From assembly GCA_032718475.1 (NCBI GenBank), contig JAUCBJ010008595.1:1-36574 (forward strand): a DNA stretch of 36,574 nucleotides, written 5' to 3'. The notes below the pieces were generated by a model. It did not search any database. It saw only the letters and a program-made list of their open reading frames with translations, and was not told the origin of the DNA. The stretch comes from Nemertoderma westbladi (lineage: Eukaryota; Xenacoelomorpha; Nemertodermatida; Nemertodermatidae). This document shows positions 1 through 9,577 of this stretch, one piece after another (position 1 is the first letter of the stretch; every line of letters starts with the position of its first letter). The position numbers were made by a program, and so were the translations under genes.

Positions 1-120
1 ATTTAATTTCGTACACCAAATATACAGATGGGTACACAAAGCACAATAGGTTAATAATACAAGCACTATTATAAAATAATATGATATGTCTAAGTACTGC
101 AGATCTAAGAAGGTAATTAA

Positions 121-3100
121 TTATGATGAGGATACACTATTTAAAATATTACTCAATTCCTGGCGGGTAAAGCCATCTACAATACCTCCGTTGTTTAGGC
201 ACCAAATAATTTCCCTACAAAAATTAACTCGCCACTTATCTGCGTTCAGTAACGGTACATAAGTAAGATTAGATACCGCACGAGATGTCAGCAATTCAAG
301 ATTAAATATGTTACACATGTTTCCTATTTCTCGTAAATTTCTCCCAGACCGGGTACGACAATCAACTAAACATATATTAGCAAGAAAACGAATGCACATT
401 TTGTTAGACCTACGTAATGATAAACAAAATGAAACGAAGCGAGAGTAAAGCATAATACACGGGTGTTTAAACTGCACTAGGTTTTCAACAATATATCGAT
501 GAGAATTAAATGGTAATCCAAAAATCATTCTAACATTTACATTCCAGGTGCTAAAAATTCTTATACATGTTGGCGAAAGAAGGTTCCACAGGTTACTACC
601 GTAGAAACTAGTGCAATAACTACGTTGTACATTGCAAAGCACAAACGGGTCCGAAAAATATAGTTCCTGCCTTAAGGCATTCAATTTGCCTATAAACTGC
701 CCTCGTTTACGCACGATATCAGATTCCATTGAGTTTTTAAAGTCAAGAAGGTTACCGAGATGCAGCGCCTCCTTAACCCATGGAAGAGGCGAACCGTTCA
801 ACTTAATTGTCGCTAAAGGCTTAACCCAGACCCGCCCGAAAGCTATACACTTTGACTTGGACTTGTCCGGATTCGGATTCGTGCTGAATATTAACTTGTT
901 TTCCGATGCAAACTCTTCGCACAATTTAACCATATGCTGAAGGCCTACGATGGACGGACATAGCAAAAATAGGTCATCGGCATAACCAACCGCCCCAAAA
1001 TATACAGACCCCACGAAGCAACCTACTTTGGAATTTCTTAATTTCCTAAACAGCTTATCAAGTAAGATACAGAATAAGATTGGCGAGGCAACAGACCCTT
1101 GGCGTACCCCATTGGACGATGTAAAAGACTCAGAATGCGTATTATTCCATCGCACTACACAAGATTGATTATTGTAGATAAATAACAGAGACCGGATGTA
1201 AAACGGAGAAAACCCCTTCTTTAAGAGCTCAAGGAACAGCTTGCACCATTCCACCATATCAAATGCTTTAGAAAGATCAAGCAAACAGCCAAACACTGGA
1301 GTTGCATTTCTGGAATAGAAACTAATTACCTCAGTTGCAGCCCAAGTACACTGAGTGGTACTAGATCCCCGTTGAAACCCAAACTGTAACTCATCTAATT
1401 TTAAACAATCAGCCTGTGCGAGTAGCATCACCCATTCAAACAATTTAATCAGGAGAGACGACAAAGCGATGGCCCTATAATTTCCGGATACTGTATCATC
1501 GCCCAACTTATCCTTGATCAATGGAATGATAACACAATTCAAAAGAAATTGCGGAACGAATCCGTGAGTCAAAAAGGAATTAAATAGATTACTGAGATGA
1601 AAACAAAGTTCAGGAGGACCATGGATTAGACAGTCAGAATCAAAGCCAAAAGTCACATCTGTTTTAGAACTTTTTAGTCTGTGGAGACCCTCAGCAACTA
1701 AATCCGGAGAAACCCGAGGAACATCGTCCAGAGTACAATTTACCAACTTGGCATCAATTAGTGCCTTCAATGCTTCTAAATCTGAATTGTATGGCTGATT
1801 ATACAAAGATGAATAGATTCCCGCAAATCGATCGGCGATAGACTGCGGGTCTGTACAACCATCGATCGATGAACTAACATTATTCGATGAGAAACGGAGA
1901 TTCCTTATTTCCTTAAAGATGTCAGTATTATTCAACAAGCAGGCCTCAATTAATTTATCCCTTCGCACATTATCAGCTGAGCGTTTCACCCGGCGAACAG
2001 CATATTTATACTGAGCGCGAGAGACCCTTCGCATATGATATAAGTGGCTATTTTGTGATACATTTGGGCAACCCGCCGAGACCCACAAGGAATGCCAAAA
2101 CATAGCATCATCTCTGAACGGTTTCACCCGTTCAGACCACCCGGGGATAATAGGATGATTAAAGGGGGATCCCCTACTTCCATTACTACGATGTAAAATA
2201 TTACTGCTACACTGGTCAATAGCTTCCAATATATCTAAGGCATATTTCTCAGTAGATAACAAATGTTCTGGAACATTACAAAAAATATTATTACACTGAG
2301 TACACATAGGCAGCGGTTCTGCTAATGAATTCAATCTGATAGTTAATTGGTTAATAAATTCACGTTGCTGATCATTAGTGGAACGTTTAAATTTTACATT
2401 ACCTTCACCTATATTACTACCATTATCATTATCATTGCTATCGCATTGCACATTTGAAACATTTACTTTAAACTTAAGAAAAATTGGGGAATGAAATGAC
2501 AAATTGACACCAGTATGAATAACACCTGAATCAAAAATATTTTCACAAAATTGTGAATTACTGAAAAAATGATCCAACGTTGAATGAAATGCTGAATTCT
2601 CTCTAAAACATGTATATGTATAGTCAACTGGGTAAGAATCCCAAAGGCGATCGAATTGAAATTCTTGTATCATTTGATTAATTAAACTACAGTGCATCGT
2701 AGTGCGGCAGAAGTCAGCATTAAAATCCCCTGTGAGCAGAATATTGCACTGATTAACTGATAAAATAATATCTTTAATATCGTTTATTGTCGTAAGTAAA
2801 TCGTCGCTGATATTATTATCACGCGAGTCAACCGGAAAATAAGAATTGATAATAACCAATGGTTTATCATTTGGTAAATGTAAACGTATTGCTTGTGAAC
2901 GCGTATTCTTCACATTTATTCTAGAAATGTATTGAGATAATTTATTTCGAAAAATATAACATAATCCACCTGATGGCCTGCCTGCACGGATTTCATTCAC
3001 GGGATAAGTTGCAGGCTGTATTATGCACTGATAGTCGCTAAAAGCTGATTTTATTATATAACTATTCTCTCTTAGCACAAAGTGTTCTTGCAAACACACT

Positions 3101-3204
3101 ATGTCACTCCCTAATAATAACATATTTATAAATTCCCGTTTATCCGGCGACAAACCAGTGCTATTGTAGGATGAATAACAACAGTAGGATTTGAGGTAGC
3201 CATT
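121..3204 (-). CDS. LINE A ORF2: AP endonuclease plus reverse transcriptase
   Basis: The frame is open from just after a stop at 3205-3207 down to 121, about 1,020 residues and full length for this family. The N-terminal endonuclease shows YNSTG near the start, the catalytic Glu in CLQEH, NSYFP, GDFN and STLDHFF. The usual terminal S-D-H-x-P motif reads SFHSP, so the catalytic Asp is replaced by Phe. The reverse transcriptase has LDLSKAFD (motif A), NGVRQGSVASP (motif B) and GYADD (motif C, at 968-994), followed by a long C-terminal region. The first in-frame ATG (3121-3123) would cut into the endonuclease, so translation may depend on a non-ATG start, on reinitiation after ORF1, or on a lost upstream start. 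An ATG at 3200-3202 lies in another frame. The ORF is intact but the endonuclease is probably inactive. Confidence 0.9.
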   Translation of the reverse strand, partial: NGYLKSYCCYSSYNSTGLSPDKREFINMLLLGSDIVCLQEHFVLRENSYIIKSAFSDYQCIIQPATYPVNEIRAGRPSGGLCYIFRNKLSQYISRINVKNTRSQAIRLHLPNDKPLVIINSYFPVDSRDNNISDDLLTTINDIKDIILSVNQCNILLTGDFNADFCRTTMHCSLINQMIQEFQFDRLWDSYPVDYTYTCFRENSAFHSTLDHFFSNSQFCENIFDSGVIHTGVNLSFHSPIFLKFKVNVSNVQCDSNDNDNGSNIGEGNVKFKRSTNDQQREFINQLTIRLNSLAEPLPMCTQCNNIFCNVPEHLLSTEKYALDILEAIDQCSSNILHRSNGSRGSPFNHPIIPGWSERVKPFRDDAMFWHSLWVSAGCPNVSQNSHLYHMRRVSRAQYKYAVRRVKRSADNVRRDKLIEACLLNNTDIFKEIRNLRFSSNNVSSSIDGCTDPQSIADRFAGIYSSLYNQPYNSDLEALKALIDAKLVNCTLDDVPRVSPDLVAEGLHRLKSSKTDVTFGFDSDCLIHGPPELCFHLSNLFNSFLTHGFVPQFLLNCVIIPLIKDKLGDDTVSGNYRAIALSSLLIKLFEWVMLLAQADCLKLDELQFGFQRGSSTTQCTWAATEVISFYSRNATPVFGCLLDLSKAFDMVEWCKLFLELLKKGFSPFYIRSLLFIYNNQSCVVRWNNTHSESFTSSNGVRQGSVASPILFCILLDKLFRKLRNSKVGCFVGSVYFGAVGYADDLFLLCPSIVGLQHMVKLCEEFASENKLIFSTNPNPDKSKSKCIAFGRVWVKPLATIKLNGSPLPWVKEALHLGNLLDFKNSMESDIVRKRGQFIGKLNALRQELYFSDPFVLCNVQRSYCTSFYGSNLWNLLSPTCIRIFSTWNVNVRMIFGLPFNSHRYIVENLVQFKHPCIMLYSRFVSFCLSLRRSNKMCIRFLANICLVDCRTRSGRNLREIGNMCNIFNLELLTSRAVSNLTYVPLLNADKWRVNFCREIIWCLNNGGIVDGFTRQELSNILNSVSSS

Positions 3205-3292
3205 TTAGTATAATATTGAGTTTAGAATATATACACGCTAATGCTAAAATTAAAATAACAAAACGATTATGAAATGACATCACGACCCCTGA

Positions 3293-4537
3293 TCATGTAT
3301 TATTATCAATGCGCCCCTGCGAGTTATTACTATAATAACGCCAAGGTCGAACACAAATCCCCGCTCCCCATGTTTCAGGGGAGAGTGCCTTCTGATGAGC
3401 AGACTCCGGAACTGATATCTTATAACTATTCAATCTGGTATCGCTATGGGACTTTATTTCAATGTCTGAGACCTGGATTGTGATACCTGATTCAGCGAGA
3501 TCGGAAACTAGATCAGCGGTAGTTACCGACTTGTGAACTCGGAAGACGAAGATGTTAGCCGGAGCAGCGTTTGTTTTACGAGCAGAAACCCCAGACGCCC
3601 CGGTTCCTGCACTACCACTGGTACCGACGATATGTCATCGCCGTTGTTTACGCTGGAGCTGGAATGGCCCCCCCTCATCCACCGGAATCTCCGGCACATC
3701 AGGATGGCTGGCAGGCAGACCACCGCCCCCATCATCGCCGGAGGTGGATGCCGGTCTCAGTCACTTAGCACTGCCTGCCTGTGACGTGACAGATAACGCG
3801 TGATACGGATTGGAACGCAAGGTTGCCGATGGTGTAGCTGGTCTTCGAAGTTCTGGTGCAGGTGAATACGACCGATGAGCTACCGTCTTTGGTCGAACAC
3901 TCTGAGCGCCTGGCGATTCACGATAAACAGGACTCCCGGAGCGAGTATGTACTCCCTTTACAGATAGCGCCTCTCGATACGAGAGACCTAGTCGTGATAG
4001 ACGTGGTCCACCTTCTGTAGCTTTACTGTTACCGGAACCCAGGGAGCACAGACTGTGCACCATCGATTCGAGGGAACTAAATCTCTTACTGAAATCTTCT
4101 CCCAATGTTCGCAAACCCTTGTCGAACTTGTCCTCCATTAAACCTAACTTAACACAGGCTTCTGTGTCTCTCAGAGAACTACTGGTAGGAGATTCAATTG
4201 GTAAACTTCCGCTAGAATCCATTAAACGCATCTTCTCGTGGATGTCTATAATGTTCGCCTTAGCTGCAGTACGTGTAGCTGAGTCACGTCTTTCAATTGG
4301 ATCAAACCCACATAATTTAAACAGTTTATCCTTAGCGCAAACAACTTCGCCTGGAGTAAATCGCATGAGGCAAGATTCTTGCACGGTCCCGGACAGATTC
4401 GACGACAAACCCTGCATCAGCAAGGACAAACAGCAGTCTACAATGGTAACATTGCTTCTATCAATCGTTGTAGTTGTGCCCGTTGGACCTTCATCCATTG
4501 ACGTTGGCTGCGGAAGCTGTAAATCCGCCGCCGCCAT
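3293..4537 (-). pseudogene. LINE A ORF1, broken by two frameshifts
   Basis: ORF1 of LINE A, a nucleic-acid-binding protein. The likely start is the ATG at 4535-4537 (residues MAAADLQLPQP, G at +4). An upstream in-frame Met at 4627 leads only through sequence that does not look like protein. The first frame runs to a stop at 3761. The coding sense then moves to a second frame (about 3735-3640), and to a third that is open from a TGA near 3641 to a stop at 3293-3295. The third frame carries the conserved C-terminal domain, beginning IFVFRVHKSVTTADL and ending near GAGICVRPWRYY. The same domain ends ORF1 of LINE C (RELRIFVSRFTPETTAAVV), which is why I join the three pieces. The middle is Ser/Arg/Pro-rich and probably disordered. 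Confidence 0.75.
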
Positions 4538-4640
4538 AATACAGTAATAAATACCCCGTAATAGTATTACTACGGGACTGTCTGTCAGATAGTATGCAGT
4601 ATAAAATGTACCGGTATAGCAGTACAAAGTTGCAGCTCAG

Positions 4641-5002
4641 TCAGTGTATGTGTTATGCAATCATTGGATTGTTATGGTGGTCGAACTCAGGATAGATTAA
4701 GTTCAGGTAGATCATCTCGCAGCTCCAAATGGGATGAATATGGAAACAAGCCACAACCTCAACTGAAGGAGATAAAGATATTGCGCCATTACTTTGAGGA
4801 TGACAATCATACATTGCACAAGGGTCATGTGCATATGGAAATATGCAGCATTTAACTTTGGTTGGTTCCCATATAATCCTAAACTTACCATATTGTTATT
4901 ATATATATTTTTTAAATATATCTTCACCTACTGGCTACTGTCAAACTGTACTGTACATAGTGTACAACACTATGTGCTGGAATATAGTGCCGTTATTTTC
5001 AG
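4641..5002 (+). other. Short coding-like stretch upstream of the HECT-like remnant
   Basis: A frame at 4655-4855 starts with ATG and encodes 66 residues with a charged, Ser/Arg-rich, protein-like composition (SSGRSSRSSKWDEYGNK). It could be a 5' exon of the HECT-like gene that follows, or chance. An AT-rich stretch at about 4856-4990 ends in a plausible acceptor (pyrimidine-rich, TTTTCAG at 4996-5002). No family was recognised. Confidence 0.25.
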
Positions 5003-5939
5003 GATTAAATGACTTAGACTCTACCATAAAGGATAAGATAAGTGCACTATTACGTTCCCTTGATTATGGTATGATACCAGTATTAACAATATCCTTCTCG
5101 TTAATGTATATTCATGGAATAATAATAATAATTTATAGACTTTGACCGTCAAAAAAGGAAATGAGTGGATTCGCGGGCTAACCCACATGAAAAGGTTGAA
5201 GAAAACCCTGCAGTATCACGTCTTCACATCAATTACGAGGATGACGATGGTATAGATATAAGTGGAATTAGAAACGAGTTTTTGGATAAATTTTCCTCAG
5301 ATTTGGTGGCCAAATATTTAGATGAGAATGATTCTGGAAATATTCCCAAGCGCTGTCTAAATCCACAAATGGATATCACTGCAATGGTGATAGCATATTC
5401 CATGATTCAAGGGGGTCCTCCTATTCTAATCACAAAGTACTATCTAGCGATGGTTTCTGGAAATGCGGATGTTTTCATACTAGCGCCTACTCAGGAAACG
5501 CATGCTTATTAAAGAATTATTAAAGGTTAAATCTTCCAGTAATACTGAAGAACAGGAAATGTTTATTACTGAGATATATAGTGATACCACCATATCTTTG
5601 GCCGAAAGTGGGTGGGATGCTAGTATACCCATTACTGTTGACTCTGTTGATGAAGTAATAGCAGCTATTCTTCTGGGCGAAGTCGTATATAAAAATAAAT
5701 CACACACAATGGCCTTCACAGATGCACTTGCCTGTGGCCAATTACTGGATGTCATTAAGAACCACAAAGACTAAATGTTCCCTCTCTTTGATAGAAAACC
5801 TCTCGACTGCGATACTCTCATCAATCTCTTCTCGTATCCACCAGTTCATGAACCCCATGAAGTTTGCGCAGAATCGTATGTTAAAGAATATGTCAATCAG
5901 TCCAGGACGAGATTTTTGGGAATGGGGCCTGATTGGTAG
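5003..5939 (+). pseudogene. HECT-type E3 ubiquitin ligase remnant (G2E3-like)
   Basis: HECT domains accept ubiquitin from an E2 on a Cys and pass it to substrates. Here the N-lobe is readable at 5165-5500: LHINYEDDDGIDISGIRNEF matches the usual V-x-F-x-G-E-D-G-x-D-x-G-G-x-x-R-E-F motif, followed by IAYSMIQGGPP. A one-base frameshift near 5500 moves the sense to a second frame (TEEQEMFITEIYSDT, then ESGWDASIPITVDSV). An in-frame TAA at 5772-5774 interrupts this, after which the same frame continues (LFDRKPLDCDTLINLFS) to a TAG at 5937-5939. A segment at 5003-5130 (LNDLDSTIKDKISALLRSL) after a splice-acceptor-like site may be an earlier exon. The C-lobe stops before any catalytic Cys, so the gene is dead or truncated. 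The resemblance to the large G2E3-like families of invertebrates is by eye. Confidence 0.6.
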
Positions 5940-5944
5940 TTTAA

Positions 5945-6066
5945 CACTGTTGAGAATTTATACTTTTAGTTTATAAAATGTTCAACCGGTTCCAGGTAAA
6001 AACTGTTCAGAATTTATACTTTTAGTTTATATACTTTTAGTTTAGAAAATGTTCACCCGGTTCCAG
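5945..6066 (+). repeat. Short tandem duplication
   Basis: Two diverged tandem copies of a unit of about 55-60 bp, each containing GAATTTATACTTTTAGTTTA and ending AATGTTCA-CCGGTTCCAG (around 5996 and 6065). The second copy also repeats the TATACTTTTAGTTTA core internally. It directly follows the HECT-like remnant. Confidence 0.6.
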
Positions 6067-6191
6067 TTTGAATCTGTATGGCATTTTTAAGTTTAGTTTA
6101 GCAAATATAAAATCATAATATTACAAAACATTTCATTTATCAATAACAATTTAATTTGTTAGACATTTCCTTTTGGCAAATTAAGGCAACA

Positions 6192-6423
6192 ATAAACAGC
6201 GCAAATAACTTTAACTTCATAATTTGAGAAATAAAGATTCTAAAAAACAGCTGACATTTCGATTTATTTAACAATAATCATTTTCAAAGCAAAAACAAAT
6301 AAATACCTGAAAATTAGTGAAAGACAGTACTAAATACAATAATAAGGCTGGTGAAGATTGCAATAACAATACAAAAAAAAACAATTTACCAAATAATGGG
6401 TGTGGCTAGTATGCACAAAAAGG
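6192..6423 (-). repeat. PLE pseudo-LTR, left copy
   Basis: Direct repeat of 11274-11497, roughly 90% identical by eye. Compared with the right copy it has an insertion near 6308-6330 (GAAAATTAGTGAAAGAC), while the right copy has a few extra bases near 11390-11413. On the minus strand, positions 6290-6249 contain a hammerhead-like segment (see findings). Its position downstream of the PLE endonuclease, with a twin upstream of the PLE reading frame, identifies it as a pseudo-LTR. Confidence 0.8.
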
Positions 6424-6555
6424 TTGTAATTGAATATGGAAGGCGTGTACAGCAGTACAGTACTACAGAAACAACAGAGCGGATAGTACAAGACAGTCCA
6501 GTAAGAAAGTCAGGACCTACCGGTACACGAATAAGGCAGTACGAGGGGTAGGGGC

Positions 6556-6574
6556 GGGGGGGGGGGGGGGGGGG
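6556..6574 (+). repeat. Poly-G run (19 G)
   Basis: An uninterrupted run of 19 G following GGGGTAGGGGC, between the PLE pseudo-LTR and the end of the PLE coding sequence. It could form a G-quadruplex, and the exact length may be affected by sequencing error. Confidence 0.85.
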
Positions 6575-6599
6575 TTGGATATATCAGGGAACTACAGTA

Positions 6600-6759
6600 G
6601 GGGAAGGAAAGTCGAAGTGTTTGGTCATTTAAAGTGGGGCGAAGTTTCCTAATGAACAAAGTCTCTTTAATGAGAAGTTCGCGCAAGTTACGGGATGTTG
6701 ATAAGATGCTGAAATTTTCTTTTAACGTGGGATGATCGGCCCTGGAGGAGTGTTCAAAG
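6600..6759 (-). pseudogene. PLE GIY-YIG endonuclease, C-terminal fragment
   Basis: The minus-strand frame reads HSSRADHPTLKENFSIL and then LRELLIKETLFIRKLRPTLN. This is the usual end of PLE GIY-YIG domains: an N-F-x-I-L block, then L-I-K-E-(S/T)-L-x-I-x-(K/R)-x-x-P-x-L-N with the catalytic Glu in IKE. It continues the fragment at 9054-9472 on the far side of LINE B. Too short to be noticed as an ORF; found by translating the flank of the LINE insertion. Confidence 0.75.
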
Positions 6760-6774
6760 CTCGGGTATTCTTAG

Positions 6775-8524
6775 AAATATCAGAGAAAGAGATAACTATT
6801 TGTATAAATTTAGGAAATACCGTGTTTTAGCTGATTATAATAATTACTGCAAATATAGAAACCTTGTCCAACGGGAAATAAAAAAAGCTAAATCTGAATA
6901 TTTGTACAACAAAATAAGTGAGAATAAGATAATCCTAAAAGTCTATGGTCTACTGTACCCTAAAATCTTTAGGTTATAAAAAACTTAAATCTAATTCGAA
7001 TATTGTTCTGCAAGATAACGGTGAGCTGATTCATGATTCATGATCATAGTTAGTAATTTATTTAATAATTATTTTACTAATGTTGCCTCTAATTTAGTTA
7101 AGAAGTTACCGTTATCAAGTAATAAATATAATATAGGGTCCGAAACTCTAAATAATTTTTATTTAGAAAAGTTTCAAAATTCAGAAAAGTTATTTTTAAA
7201 ACCCGTTTCTGAGGATTTCGTTTTTCAAAATCACTTAGCCTATCAGCCTCAAAAAGTACCGGTCTAGACCTAATACCTGCCCGTTTTCTTAAGGATGGTG
7301 CTGAAGTACTTAAAGTGCCTATTACTTTTATTATTAATTACTCTATCGTAGATAATGTAGTACCAGACGAACTGAAATTAGCTAAGGTTGTTCCTCTGTA
7401 TAAAAAGAATAGTAAAGTAGAACCCTGTAATTACAGACCTGTTAGTATCTTAAGTATTGTATCTAAAATTCTAGAACGTTCTGTTTTTCTACAGCTGGAA
7501 GCACATCTTAGTAGGCTAAATCTGATCTATGAACTTCAGTCCGGTTTTCGTAAATCATATTCTACAGACAACTGCCTTATTAACTTAACTGATACAATTA
7601 GATGTAATAACGCAAAGGGTTTATATACTGGTATGGTAATGTTGGACCTACAAAGGGCTTTCGATACTGTAGATCACGAAATTCTGCTTGGTACGTTAGG
7701 CCTGATGGGTGTAGGTTCTATAGACTGGTTCAAGTCCTACCTGTCAGACAGAGGTCAAACTGTAGTCATTAGCAAATCACAGTCTACTGTACAAGAGATT
7801 ACCTGTGGTGTACCACAAGATATTAGGTCCTCTGCTTTTTGTATGCTATGTAAATGATCCCGATTTTCAACTCATTTTATATGCCGACGACAGTGCTCTT
7901 ATTTTCTGTCATAAAGATCCTATCCATATTTCCCAAAAGTTAAGTGCAGTTCTAGAATCCTGTATTGAGTGGTTGGTTGATAATAAGCTATCCATTCACT
8001 ACGGTAAGACTGAAAGTATTTTATTTGGTTCCAAAAGAAAGTTAAAGAAGGTAACTAAGTTTGAAGTCACTAGTAATGGACATAAGATTGAAAATAAAAA
8101 GGAAGTTAAATATTTAGGCGCCACATTGGATAACTGCTTATCAGGAGTTAACAGTAGGCTTGGGTTTCTATACAGAAATAAAATTAGTTTAAACACCGAC
8201 TCCCGCAAGTTACTTTGCTCTTCTTTAATACAGTGTCACATGGACTATGCATGCTCTTCTTGGTATGAAGGCTTAACCAAACAGCTTAAATGTAAATTAC
8301 AAGTAGCTCAGAATAAAGTAGTACGATTTATTAAAGACTACAAACCTAGGCACCACCTAACTCCAGATGACTTTTCTGAATCGAGACTACTTAACTTAGA
8401 TAGTAGAGTTAAGCAGCTACGACTTAACCATGTGCATAAAGTGTATAATGGTAAATGTCCCAATTACCTAAAACATAAAATTCAACAGAGTACGCGATAC
8501 ACACTCTTACAGTACCAGAGCTAG
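6775..8524 (+). pseudogene. LINE B ORF2: reverse transcriptase remnant
   Basis: The reverse transcriptase is split over several frames. The linker is at 6775-6980. A fragment at 7040-7267 precedes the RT. The RT fingers/palm at 7315-7857 include [46 protein letters not shown] (motif A, catalytic Asp) and CGVPQD (motif B, where the usual Gly after Q is Asp). A frameshift around 7810-7860 leads to [11 protein letters not shown] and LYADDSALI (motif C, YADD at 7880-7891), then the thumb and C-terminus to 8524 (EVKYLGATLD, CHMDYACSSWYEGL). The stretch between motifs B and C is shorter than usual. Clear L2/CR1-like relative, non-functional. Confidence 0.85.
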
Positions 8525-9049
8525 TGCTTCAAACTTCTACCTCCCGAATTGTAAATCCTTCGAATCTGATGCTTTCTTTTTTAACGGCATTAAAAATTCG
8601 AACGCTCTGCCTAATGAAATAAAAACCTAAATAATCAACATTCTTTTAATTCTGCAGTTAAATCTCACCTCCGAGTGCAATGTAAAAATAGGTACAATAG
8701 TCCTACAGTAAGTTATTAGTTTATTAATTATTTACTATTTATACTGTAATTACATTTTATAATAAATTGTTCTGCACATTACATCTTTATCGTTGAGGCG
8801 GGCATTGTCACGCTCTCTGTAAAGTTGTACATGTACATAGTGTAATTACGTTTTATATTGGTTTTAGGTTAGCGTAGTGTAATATTGTATTTGTAACCAA
8901 GTAACATAAAGGACCCCCTTGGAAATAAGCTGCAAAGCTTTAGGGGTAATCCTATATGTTATGTTGGACAATACCTTTATACCGGTACATTGTTTGGTGT
9001 ATTTGTTATTGTTTTTACATCATGTATAAATAAATCTATCTATCTATCT
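8525..9049 (+). other. LINE B 3' UTR and microsatellite tail
   Basis: Non-coding 3' end of LINE B, AT-rich, finishing with repeated CTAT units at about 9035-9049. A motif AAAGGACCCCCTTGGAAATA near 8908 followed by GCTGCAAAGCTTTAGGGGTA resembles the hairpin-containing 3' ends that L2/CR1 reverse transcriptases recognise. This is inferred from position, not demonstrated. Confidence 0.6.
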
Positions 9050-9053
9050 AAAG

Positions 9054-9472
9054 ATAGAATAATTTTTTGGACGGGAGAATTTTCCAGAGTTGTACAAAAA
9101 GCCAGTGTGTTCCTCAACACATTTAGCCAGGTGGCGTACAGTGCGTCCAACGTAAGAAGCATCGCAGCTTCCACAATTATAATGGTTCACAACACCTGAC
9201 CGTATGTGTTCAGGAATCTGATCCTTGCATGGGAATAGGGAGGATAGCCTACAGCTGGTTTGGAAGACAACTTTTAAATATAAGTGAGAAAGACTCTGTC
9301 GGAAAAGGCATAACAGACGTTTCTTTACAAGCACGCCGTGGTGGCCGGTAAAAGGAAGGCAGGTCAAAACACTCCGTTTAGGTACTGTAGTTATAGGGGG
9401 GTGATCGTGGTTCACTAATACAATTGAAGAACTTTTTAATGGCAGAGTTAATGAAAGCCAGTGGGTAACCAT
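9054..9472 (-). pseudogene. PLE GIY-YIG endonuclease, N-terminal part
   Basis: The minus-strand frame holds VVNHYNCGSCDASYVGRTVRHL and CVEEHTGF. This is the PLE form of the GIY-YIG nuclease: a C-x2-C pair directly before YVG, an Arg after YVGRT, and a conserved Glu-His downstream. It nicks target DNA for priming. The upstream part of the frame (PITTVPKRSVLTCLPFTGHHG) matches the linker between RT and nuclease (the V-x-x-P-x-x-G-x-x block). The frame is cut at 9053 by LINE B and resumes at 6759. Confidence 0.8.
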
Positions 9473-9577
9473 TACAACAAAGGGTATGAGTGAGTTCTAT
9501 TAACAAAGAGTGACACATGTTGTAACTAGATCCAATCCAAACTTAAACTGTATAGGGATAAAGCTGTTAAAATTAGA

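Larger units (their letters stand above)
1..4640 (-). mobile_element. LINE A: two-ORF non-LTR retrotransposon (CR1/L2-like), 3' end outside window
   Basis: A non-LTR retrotransposon read right to left: 5' region near 4640, ORF1 4537-3293, ORF2 3204-121, and the first part of a 3' UTR at 120-1 that runs off the window, so the 3' tail and target duplications are not visible. The ORF1-then-ORF2 order, the AP-type endonuclease joined to a reverse transcriptase and the ORF1 C-terminal fold place it with CR1/L2/Jockey-like LINEs; I cannot assign a clade. ORF1 is frameshifted, so this copy cannot move on its own. It shares domain plan and motifs with LINE C at 18.1-23.2 kb but is clearly a different family. 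The 5' boundary is an estimate. Confidence 0.85.
6760..9049 (+). mobile_element. LINE B: 5'-truncated CR1/L2-type LINE inserted in the PLE
   Basis: A plus-strand non-LTR element lacking ORF1 and the endonuclease. It begins in the endonuclease-RT linker (IRERDNYLYKFRKYR near 6775), runs through the reverse transcriptase and ends in a 3' UTR with an AATAAATCTATCTATCTATC tail, the microsatellite-type end common in L2/CR1 elements. AAAG flanks both sides (6756-6759 and 9050-9053) as a probable short target-site duplication, and the PLE frame resumes on each side. Severe 5' truncation is normal for target-primed reverse transcription. Confidence 0.85.

Noticed and set aside
3386-3410. Second hammerhead (CTGATGAG)
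   Set aside because: The box is present by chance; no GAAA with a stem II follows within range and it lies in LINE A ORF1.
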